Below are positions 8,418 to 15,501 of a stretch of DNA of 64,000 bases, one piece after another. A program made the translations under genes and the position numbers. The DNA comes from Novosphingobium sp. (GTDB lineage Bacteria > Pseudomonadota > Alphaproteobacteria > Sphingomonadales > Sphingomonadaceae). Every line of letters begins with the position of its first letter. The first letter of the stretch is position 1. Location of the stretch: positions 186,001 through 250,000 of the forward strand of contig JADJYM010000015.1 in NCBI GenBank assembly GCA_016719755.1, read 5' to 3'. The notes under the pieces were generated by a model. It saw only the letters and a list, made by a program, of their open reading frames with translations. It was not told where the DNA came from and made no database searches.

Positions 8418-11400
8418 ATGACCCTGCGCCCGAACACGACCACCGCCGCCCTGCTGCGCACTGCGCTGCGGACCACGACGATACTGACAATCGCCATTGG
8501 CGCCCAGGCCCAGGCGCAGGAGGCGCTGCCCAGCGGCAGCGCGATTGCGGCGGGGAGCGCGAGCGTAAGCGCCAGCGGCACGGTCCTGCGGATCGACCAG
8601 TCGACCAGCCGCGCGGTGATCAACTGGTCGGGTTTTTCGGTCGGGCAGGGCAGCACCGTGGAGTTCCGCCAGCCCGACGCGCAGAGCGCGACGCTCAACC
8701 GCGTGCTTGGCACGACGGCCTCGACCATCGCCGGGCAGGTCAATGCGAACGGCGCGGTCTACCTTGTGAACCCCAACGGCATCGCGATCACGAGCAGTGG
8801 CACGGTGGATACTGGCGGCGGGTTCGTGGCGACCACGCTGGATATTGCGGACGGGGATTTCATGGCCGGCAAGGCCAGCTTCACCGGCAAGGGCGCATCG
8901 GCGCGCGTCTCCAACGCCGGGCGGATCACGGCCGGGCAGGGCGGCTATGTCGCGCTGCTGGGCGGCAGCGCGGCGAACTCGGGCACCATCACGGTGCCGC
9001 TGGGCAAGCTGGCGCTGGGTTCGGGCGAGCAGATCGCGCTGGATATCAACGGCAGCAACTTCCTTCAGGTCGCGGTCCCCAGCAGCGTGGTGACGGGTTC
9101 GGCCGCGCTGATCGACAACAGCGGGACGATCACGGTGGCGGGCGGCGCGGTGTCGCTGAAGGCGGCCGTGCTGAAAGACGCGGTCCGCAATGTCATCAAC
9201 ATGTCGGGCAGCATCAGCGCGGATTCGGCCGTTGGCAGCGGCGGCACAATCCATCTGATCGGCGGTGCGGATACAAACAGCATGGCGGGGCAGGTGACGG
9301 TCTCGGGCAGCCTTTCGGCGCGCGCCACGGGGGCCGACGGCGATGGCGGGTTCATCGAGACGTCGGGTCAGCATATCGATCTCAACGGCGTGCAGGTCTC
9401 GACTGCGGCGGCCAGCGGCAAGGCGGGGACCTGGCTGATCGACCCGACCGACTTCACGATCGCAGCCTCGGGCGGGGACATCACCGGGGCGGCACTGTCT
9501 TCCAACCTCGCAGGCGGCAGCATCACGATCCTGTCATCGAATGGAGCGAGCGGCAGCGATGGCGACGTCACCGTCAACGACGCGGTCAGCTGGTCGAGCG
9601 GCAACAGCCTCACCCTCAGCGCCGAGCGCAACGTCGCCGTCAATGCCGGCATCACCGCGACTGGCGCAGGCGCGGGACTGGTGCTGCGCGCGGACAACAC
9701 CGGAACTGGCACCGGCACCGTGTTGTTCGGGGGGGGCGCGACAGCCAATCTGTCTGGCACAAACAGCTTTGCCGATATCTATTACAATCCTGCCGTGTTC
9801 GGCTCGCCGACTGCCTTTGCCGAAGTCACCTCGGGCGAAACCACCGCATATCAGTTGGTCAACAACCTGACCAACCTGCAGGCCATCGGCAGCTATCTGT
9901 CGGGCAACTTCGCCCTTGGCCGGGATATCGACGCCAGCGCGACTTCGGGGTGGAATAGCGGCGCAGGGTTCGAGCCGATCGGCAATTACACGCTCTCCTC
10001 GCCGGGGCCTTTTTCCGGTAGTTTCGATGGCCAGGATTTCACGATTTCGGGCCTGACCATAAACCGGGCGGGCACCGCCGTCGGTCTGTTCGGGATCACT
10101 TCAAACACTGCAAAGATCCGGCGCGTTGTCCTCAGGGGTGTTTCGGTAACCGGACGTGCCACCACAACTGTTGGTCCCATTGGCGGCCTGGTTGGTTTGA
10201 ACAACGGCACGATCAGCCACAGTCATTCCGCCGGCACGATGTCGAGCGATTCGACCGCCGGTGGTCTTGTCGGAGACAATCGCGGCGCGATCAGCCACAG
10301 TTCGGCCAACGTCATCAGCGTAGACAATGGCGGCGTGGTCGGCGGTCTGGTCGGGGCGAACGAAGGCACGATTCGCTTCAGCCACGCCAGCGGCGCCATT
10401 ACCAACTCCTTCGGCGCGACGGGTGGCCTGGTTGGAATCAACCGGGAGGGGGCAGTCAGCGATAGCTACGCGACAGGCGCAGTTGTGCTGTCATCCGCAC
10501 CGCCATACCTGATCGGTGCAGGCGGCCTTGTCGGGTCCAACAACGGATCGATCCTGCGCAGTTTCGCCACCGGGTCCGTCGACGCTCCCGGCAGTGCGGG
10601 CGGTCTGGTTGGCTTCAATTACCTGGGGGTGATTGGGCAGAGCTATGCCACCGGGCAAGTCAGTGGGACGGATGCCATCGGCGGCCTGGTCGGCTGGAAT
10701 CGGGCAGAGGTCACCGAAAGCTACGCGACCGGGCCGGTGGCTGGTGTTACCCGTGTCGGCGGGCTTGTCGGCAAGGCAGAGTTCAGTTCGGACATATCCA
10801 GCTCCTACTGGGATTCCTATTCGACCGGTCAATCCGCGGGGGTGGGCGAGGCAGGTTCCACGCTGGTCAGCAATGTCCTTGCCGTCACCTCCGATCCGGC
10901 GCAGTCGGGTGCCGCCAACTATGCCTTCTCAGCGGGGGGCTACGGCAATTTCCAGGCTGGCGGGGAAAGCGATGTCGACAGCATCGGTGGGCAGAACCTC
11001 ACCTGGCGGATCTACGCGGGCTACACCTATCCCTTGCTCAAGGCCTTCCTGACCCGGGCGGACTATACCACCACGGCACAATCGACCTTCGTCTACGATG
11101 GCACGTTGAAGTCGCTGTCCGGCTGGAGCTTTGCCGCAGGCGTGGACATGGCCCGGATCTTCGGCACGGCGCCGTCCAGCATCAGCGGCACCAATGCCGG
11201 AACCTATCGTCTGAGCGGGCTCTATTCCAACCAGTTGGGCTATGACATTGTCGCGACCCCGCTGACCATCACCCCGCGCCCGGTGACGATCACTTATTTC
11301 GCGGGGTCCGGAACGGTTGTCTATGGCGATCCGATTCCCGACCCCAGGACCTTTGGTTGGGGAACGTCGGTAACGGGTGGCTTTGCTGGCCAGGACCTGA

Positions 11401-13058
11401 CTGGCATAGCGATATTCACCACCACGGCCACCAGCCAGTCGGGCGTCGGGAATTATGCGATCACCGGATCAGGTTTAAGCCTGACGAGCAATTACGACGT
11501 TACGGTCATCCAGGCTCCCAACAACGCCACGGCGCTGACCATCGAGCCTCGCGCGATTACCATCACCGCCGATGCGCTGACCCGTTACTACGGCGATGCC
11601 AACCCAGCACTGACCTACACTGTCGGCGGCAAGGGCCTGGTCAACGACGACACGCTCTCGGGCGCTCTGACGACCGCTGCCACAGTCACCTCGAACGTGG
11701 GCGACTATGCGATCACCCAAGGGACGCTGGCGGCATCGGACAACTATGCCATCACCTATGTCGGCGCCAACCTCTCGGTCACCCCGCGTCCGCTGACGGT
11801 GACTTATACCGCCAATCCGGCGAGCCGTTCGTTCGGTGATCCCAACCCGGCCTTGTCGGGCAGCGTCAGCAGCAGCGGTCTGGTCAACGACGATGAACTG
11901 GGCGGCACGGCGGTGTGGACCACCCCGGCTACTCCGGGGTCCGGTGTGGGCCGTTATGCCATCAATGGCTCCGGTATTGCCGCCAGCGGCAATTATGAAC
12001 TGACCAGCGTCCAGGCGCCGGGCAATGCCACCGCGCTGACGATCACCCCGCGCGCGGTGACGGTGGTCTACACCGCCAATCCGGTCAGCCGGAGCTACGG
12101 CAATGCCAACCCGCTGCTGGCGGGGAGCTACACCGTGCAGGGCCTGGTGGGTGGTGATGCGCTGGGCGGATCACTCCGCTGGACCACGACGGCAGGCGGC
12201 AGCACCGGGGTGGGCAGCTATGCGATCACCGGATCGGGCCTGTTCGCCGGCGGCAACTATGCGCTCAGCAGTGTGCAGGCCCAGAGCAATGCGACCGCGC
12301 TGACGATCACCCCGCGAGCGATCGCGGTCAACGCCTATGCCAAGGTTCGCAACTATGGCGATGCCAACCCGGTTCTGAACTACTGGATCAGCGGCGCGGG
12401 GCTGGTGAACGGCGACCGGTTGTCGGGCGCGCTGGCGACCAGCGCCACCACCGCCTCGAACGTTGGAACCTATGCGATCACGCAAGGGACGCTGGCGGCC
12501 TCGGCCAATTACAGCGTCACCTACAATGGCGCCAACCTGACGATCCTGCCGCGCCCGCTGACCGTTACTTATACCGCTTCGGCGGCAAGCCGGACCTATG
12601 GCGATGCCAATCCGGCACTGACCGGCAGCGTCATCAGCGTCGGTCTGGTCAACGGCGATAGCCTGGGCGGCGCGCCAGTGTGGAGTACGCCGGCCACCGC
12701 CACCTCGGCCGTGGGCGCTTACCGCATCACCGGTTCGGGGCTGAGTGCCAGCGGCAATTACCGGCTGACCACGGTTCAGGCGGCGGGGAATGCCACCGCG
12801 CTGACGATCAATCCGCGCGCGATCACCATCACGGCGGACGCACTGACCCGCTATTATGGCAGCCCCAATCCGGCGTTCAGCTACACGATCGGCGGGCAGG
12901 GGCTGGTCAATGGCGACAAGCTGGTTGGATCGCTGGCAACCAGCGCGACCATCCCTTCAGCGCCCGGCGACTATGCGATCGTCCGGGGCTCGCTGTGGGC
13001 CTCGCCCAACTATGCCGTTACCTATACCGGCGCGAACCTGACCATCGTGCCGCGCTGA
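8418..13058 (+). CDS. Two-partner secretion exoprotein, TpsA (filamentous-haemagglutinin N-terminal domain, GLUG and MBG repeats)
   Basis: Large secreted or surface protein of 1546 residues, likely an adhesin or matrix protein. After a signal peptide (to about AQAQAQ), residues ~36-145 form the TPS secretion domain with the NPNGI motif in YLVNPNGIAI. Residues ~590-790 contain about eight GLUG-type units marked by GGLVG. From ~950 to the end there are seven MBG-type repeats of about 75-85 residues, each opening with PR then an ITITAD/LTVTYTA strand and a YGDANP-like turn. Two repeat subclasses alternate (A-B-A-A-B-A-B). The protein ends abruptly at IVPR, exactly where another repeat would begin. 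No toxin domain is visible at the C-terminus. Confidence 0.88.
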   Translation: MTLRPNTTTAALLRTALRTTTILTIAIGAQAQAQEALPSGSAIAAGSASVSASGTVLRIDQSTSRAVINWSGFSVGQGSTVEFRQPDAQSATLNRVLGTTASTIAGQVNANGAVYLVNPNGIAITSSGTVDTGGGFVATTLDIADGDFMAGKASFTGKGASARVSNAGRITAGQGGYVALLGGSAANSGTITVPLGKLALGSGEQIALDINGSNFLQVAVPSSVVTGSAALIDNSGTITVAGGAVSLKAAVLKDAVRNVINMSGSISADSAVGSGGTIHLIGGADTNSMAGQVTVSGSLSARATGADGDGGFIETSGQHIDLNGVQVSTAAASGKAGTWLIDPTDFTIAASGGDITGAALSSNLAGGSITILSSNGASGSDGDVTVNDAVSWSSGNSLTLSAERNVAVNAGITATGAGAGLVLRADNTGTGTGTVLFGGGATANLSGTNSFADIYYNPAVFGSPTAFAEVTSGETTAYQLVNNLTNLQAIGSYLSGNFALGRDIDASATSGWNSGAGFEPIGNYTLSSPGPFSGSFDGQDFTISGLTINRAGTAVGLFGITSNTAKIRRVVLRGVSVTGRATTTVGPIGGLVGLNNGTISHSHSAGTMSSDSTAGGLVGDNRGAISHSSANVISVDNGGVVGGLVGANEGTIRFSHASGAITNSFGATGGLVGINREGAVSDSYATGAVVLSSAPPYLIGAGGLVGSNNGSILRSFATGSVDAPGSAGGLVGFNYLGVIGQSYATGQVSGTDAIGGLVGWNRAEVTESYATGPVAGVTRVGGLVGKAEFSSDISSSYWDSYSTGQSAGVGEAGSTLVSNVLAVTSDPAQSGAANYAFSAGGYGNFQAGGESDVDSIGGQNLTWRIYAGYTYPLLKAFLTRADYTTTAQSTFVYDGTLKSLSGWSFAAGVDMARIFGTAPSSISGTNAGTYRLSGLYSNQLGYDIVATPLTITPRPVTITYFAGSGTVVYGDPIPDPRTFGWGTSVTGGFAGQDLTGIAIFTTTATSQSGVGNYAITGSGLSLTSNYDVTVIQAPNNATALTIEPRAITITADALTRYYGDANPALTYTVGGKGLVNDDTLSGALTTAATVTSNVGDYAITQGTLAASDNYAITYVGANLSVTPRPLTVTYTANPASRSFGDPNPALSGSVSSSGLVNDDELGGTAVWTTPATPGSGVGRYAINGSGIAASGNYELTSVQAPGNATALTITPRAVTVVYTANPVSRSYGNANPLLAGSYTVQGLVGGDALGGSLRWTTTAGGSTGVGSYAITGSGLFAGGNYALSSVQAQSNATALTITPRAIAVNAYAKVRNYGDANPVLNYWISGAGLVNGDRLSGALATSATTASNVGTYAITQGTLAASANYSVTYNGANLTILPRPLTVTYTASAASRTYGDANPALTGSVISVGLVNGDSLGGAPVWSTPATATSAVGAYRITGSGLSASGNYRLTTVQAAGNATALTINPRAITITADALTRYYGSPNPAFSYTIGGQGLVNGDKLVGSLATSATIPSAPGDYAIVRGSLWASPNYAVTYTGANLTIVPR
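10188..10780 (+). repeat. GLUG-type repeat block within the TpsA gene
   Basis: About eight imperfect units of roughly 20-27 codons encode GGLVG followed by N-x-G and then S-x-SYATG-like sequence. This is characteristic of beta-helical adhesin stalks. The repeats are protein-level and diverged at the nucleotide level. Confidence 0.7.
11272..13055 (+). repeat. Seven tandem MBG-type repeats in the C-terminal half of TpsA
   Basis: Each unit opens with a Pro-Arg pair and carries Y-G-D-x-N-P, a G-L-V-N-x-D segment and a YAIT-x-G-(S/T)-L strand. Class A units contain W-(S/T)-T-x-A-T and end in VQAxxNATALTI. Class B units contain LSGAL-x-T and end in YxGANLTI. Units two and seven begin with almost identical ITITADALTRYYG sequence, suggesting recent duplication or gene conversion. 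Confidence 0.75.
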
Positions 13059-13069
13059 GAGCGCGCAGC

Positions 13070-13099
13070 GGGCGGTCCCCACGCAACGGGGGGCCGCCC
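13070..13099 (+). terminator. Hairpin terminator after the TpsA gene
   Basis: GGGCGG-T-CCCC pairs with GGGG-GG-CCGCCC around an ACGCAAC loop, beginning 11 bp after the TpsA stop. The GC-rich stem of about ten pairs has a one-base bulge. It likely ends the two-partner secretion transcript. Confidence 0.55.
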
Positions 13100-13163
13100 G
13101 GACTGTGGCACAAAAGGCCCTGCGCTGGCGGGCGCCTGACTGCAGGTTTGGTCTGTAGGCAAG

Positions 13164-13239
13164 TGGTGCCCGGGGGCGGATTCGAACCACCGACACGCGG
13201 ATTTTCAATCCGCTGCTCTACCAACTGAGCTACCCGGGC
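13164..13239 (-). tRNA. tRNA-Phe (anticodon GAA)
   Basis: The minus strand folds as a 76-nt cloverleaf with a GCCCGGG/CCCGGGC acceptor stem. The anticodon stem GCGGA/TCCGC encloses loop TTGAAAA, giving anticodon GAA. A GGTTCGAATCC T-arm is present and the 3' CCA is encoded. It lies downstream of yacG on the same strand, the usual position after the infA-maf-RNase-yacG cluster in related bacteria. Confidence 0.97.
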
Positions 13240-13323
13240 AACGCTGCGGCGGCGGTCCTTGCGGTCCGGCGAGCGGCTGGAAGCGCGCCTATGGCGAAGC
13301 ACGGCGCGCTTGGCAAGAGGGGA

Positions 13324-13491
13324 TTACGCCTTTCCTTCTTCTTCGTCGAGCGCGGGCGGACCGGGCAGGGCATAGCCATCATCCAGCCAGCGGACGAGAT
13401 CGCGGTCCTTGCAGCGGGTGGAGCAGAACGGAGTGTGTTCCGCGCTGCGTGGCTTGCCGCAGATCGGGCACTTGCGGGTCATTCTGGTCAT
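13324..13491 (-). CDS. yacG: DNA gyrase inhibitor YacG family zinc-ribbon protein
   Basis: Small zinc-binding protein of 55 residues. Two cysteine pairs, CPICGK near the N-terminus and FCSTRC about 15 residues on, form the single YacG zinc site. The E. coli homologue binds GyrB and inhibits gyrase. The start ATG at 13491 overlaps the stop of the upstream RNase gene (ATGA), so a longer upstream frame to 13590 is rejected. The acidic C-terminal tail (DEEEG) is typical. Confidence 0.88.
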   Translation of the reverse strand: MTRMTRKCPICGKPRSAEHTPFCSTRCKDRDLVRWLDDGYALPGPPALDEEEGKA

Positions 13492-14462
13492 GCCGCCAGC
13501 GCTTGCGCGAAACCGGCCTCGGGCGCAAGCGCGGGGTCCTCGACCAGCCGCACCTGTCTGCCCGATCGCCGGGCGAGTTCGTCCAGCCATTCGCGGCGCA
13601 TGGCGGCGCGCACTGCGGGGTGGCAGGTCAGCAGCAGCGTGCCCGGCTCGTCCACCCGTTCGGCAAGGCGCAGCAGCCGCCGGGCCGCTGCGCCTCCCGG
13701 ATCGAACTGCACTAGCTGCAGCAGCGAAGGACGGGTCAGGCGCGAGACGATCTGGATAAAGCCAAAGCCGTTCATCGCGGTGCGTTCATGCGGCCAGGAG
13801 TCCAGTGCTTCGTTCAGCGCGCTATCGACCGCGCGCCGGTCCTCGCGCGATTCCAGCGTGGGAAAGTCGATGCCGAGATTTCCTGCCACGTCAAAACGTC
13901 GCAGCGCGGCTGCCAGCGGGCCAACGGCAGCGCGTGCAAGATCGCGCGGGGGCAGGGTACCGTCGATATCGACCAGGGTCATCGCGGCGGTCGGCGCGAA
14001 ATGCAGCTCACCGCCTGAGAACGCGCGGTTACCGCTCCATGCCTCGTCCCACAGGTCATTCCAGCCGCAATCGGGAAACGCGCGGACCAGTCGCACGGTC
14101 TGCCCGTCCGAGCGGAGAGCATCTGCCAGCGTCGGCGCGCCGCAGAGGGCAGCGCTGGTCGGGCGGGCCTGCGCGAGCTTGCGGCGCGAGCGTTCGGGGA
14201 TGGCCGAGCGCAGGACTTCGAGGCGGAGCCGCGCCCCTTCGCTTGCCTCGCGCGGGAGGCGGTCGACCAGCGCTTCCTCGCCGCTCACGAAGCGGGCGGT
14301 GCCGCGCGGACTGCCTGCAGCGCGCGAAATCAGGATTGCATCCTCGACCTGGCCCGGTTTGAGCGAGCCAGGCCAGTCGATCCGCGCGGCGGCGATCTCA
14401 CCGCCATCGAGCAGGACCGCGCGGTGTTCGCCGATCCCTTCCTCGACCAGCCACTCAGCCAA
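13488..14462 (-). CDS. Short ribonuclease E/G family protein lacking the zinc-link
   Basis: RNase E/G-like protein of 324 residues, much shorter than E. coli RNase G (~490) or RNase E. The catalytic core is recognisable: TLVDIDG and LGIDFPTLE supply the two aspartates equivalent to the Mg2+-binding pair, followed by QIVSRLTRPSLLQL, the counterpart of the family's MTR-x-R-x-SL segment. The CPxCxG zinc-link normally just after that segment is absent, and the N-terminal S1 region is reduced. It overlaps maf upstream and yacG downstream by a few bases, so all are translationally coupled with infA. A role in RNA processing is inferred from the family. Confidence 0.82.
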   Translation of the reverse strand: MAEWLVEEGIGEHRAVLLDGGEIAAARIDWPGSLKPGQVEDAILISRAAGSPRGTARFVSGEEALVDRLPREASEGARLRLEVLRSAIPERSRRKLAQARPTSAALCGAPTLADALRSDGQTVRLVRAFPDCGWNDLWDEAWSGNRAFSGGELHFAPTAAMTLVDIDGTLPPRDLARAAVGPLAAALRRFDVAGNLGIDFPTLESREDRRAVDSALNEALDSWPHERTAMNGFGFIQIVSRLTRPSLLQLVQFDPGGAAARRLLRLAERVDEPGTLLLTCHPAVRAAMRREWLDELARRSGRQVRLVEDPALAPEAGFAQALAA

Positions 14463-15048
14463 GGGGCAGGCCTGCGGCGATCAGCAAGGCGCGGGCCTCG
14501 AACAGCGGCAGGCCCATCACGCCGGAATGACTGCCCGAAATGAAGCGGATCAGGGCTTCTGCCCGGCCCTGGATGGCGTAGCCCCCGGCCTTGCCAAGCC
14601 CTTCGCCGCTGGCGACATAGGCGTCGATCTCTGCGTCGGTCAGCCGCTTGAAGGCGACCACGGTCTCTACCTCGCGGGTGCGGGCGCGGCCTTCTGTATC
14701 GATCACGCACAGCGCGGATATGCAGCGATGACGGCGGCCGGAAATCAGGCCGAGCAGCTGGCGCTGAATGTCTTCGCTGTCGGCAGGCGGGAGGATGCGG
14801 CGGCCCAGGGCAACCGTGGTATCACCAGCCAGCACGATCTCACCTTCCGCGCGCGGCACAGCCTGCGCCTTTGAAAGCGCAAGCCGCACGGCATAGGCGC
14901 GGGGGGCTTCGCCGTTCAGCGGGGTCTCATCGATGTCGGGGCTGGCAATCCGCGCCGGAATTGCGCCAATCCGCCCCAGCAACTCGCGCCTGCGCGGCGA
15001 GGACGAGGCGAGGACGAGCCGGGGGACGAGCCGGGGTAAGGCCGTCAA
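14455..15048 (-). CDS. maf: Maf-family nucleotide pyrophosphatase
   Basis: House-cleaning nucleoside-triphosphate pyrophosphatase of the Maf/YhdE/YceF family, which hydrolyses non-canonical or dTTP/UTP-type nucleotides. The diagnostic N-terminal [14 protein letters not shown] motif is present (residues ~12-25), as are the conserved DETPLNGE and [10 protein letters not shown] segments. 197 residues is the usual length. It overlaps infA by 4 bp and the RNase gene by 8 bp, so it is embedded in a coupled operon. Confidence 0.92.
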   Translation of the reverse strand: MTALPRLVPRLVLASSSPRRRELLGRIGAIPARIASPDIDETPLNGEAPRAYAVRLALSKAQAVPRAEGEIVLAGDTTVALGRRILPPADSEDIQRQLLGLISGRRHRCISALCVIDTEGRARTREVETVVAFKRLTDAEIDAYVASGEGLGKAGGYAIQGRAEALIRFISGSHSGVMGLPLFEARALLIAAGLPLG

Positions 15049-15290
15049 TACTGGCCCGGGCCACCACGGCCCGGCATGAAGCGATAGGTGATCCGGCCCT
15101 TGGTCAGATCATAGGGGGTCAGCTCCACCAGAACCTCGTCCCCCACCAGCACACGGATGCGGTTCTTGCGCATCTTGCCGGCGGTATGGCCCAGGATCTC
15201 GTGATCGTTTTCAAGGCGGACGCGGAACATGGCGTTGGGCAGCAGTTCCACCACCGTTCCGCGCATTTCAAGCAGTTCTTCCTTCGCCAT
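15045..15290 (-). CDS. infA: Translation initiation factor IF-1
   Basis: S1/OB-fold initiation factor that binds the ribosomal A site with IF-3 and fMet-tRNA/IF-2. The sequence runs [19 protein letters not shown] through [18 protein letters not shown], essentially the consensus IF-1, with a short Gly-rich tail. It is the first gene of the infA-maf-RNase-yacG unit and is divergent from the TonB-dependent receptor gene across ~210 bp. I see no clear regulatory site in that gap. Confidence 0.97.
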   Translation of the reverse strand: MAKEELLEMRGTVVELLPNAMFRVRLENDHEILGHTAGKMRKNRIRVLVGDEVLVELTPYDLTKGRITYRFMPGRGGPGQY

Positions 15291-15501
15291 CCGCGCTCAA
15301 TGTCCGTGATTGGTCGTTTGCATTGCGGCGCCCCATAGACCCGGCTTGGCAAAAAGGAAAGCCTTTGGCACCTGCATCCCGGGTTCGATCGTGACAATTT
15401 GTGACCTTTCGGGCACTTGTCATGGCCTGGCCAATGGGCGAGGGACGCAGCGGGTGGTGTCCGGGGGAAGTTCGGCAACTCTGGAGTTCCTGAAAATCCG
15501 C

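Noticed and set aside
11272-13055. Regular DNA-level repetition resembling a CRISPR or satellite array
   Set aside because: The unit is ~225-255 bp, coding, in one open frame, with diverged copies; it is a protein domain repeat.
13291-14874. A 527-codon plus-strand frame across tRNA-Phe, yacG, RNase and maf
   Set aside because: Runs antisense to four well-supported genes, has Arg/Ser-rich composition and crosses operon boundaries.
15392-15422. TGACAA ... TTGTCA inverted repeat upstream of the TonB-dependent receptor
   Set aside because: Six-base arms 19 bp apart are expected by chance; no second copy or known operator match.
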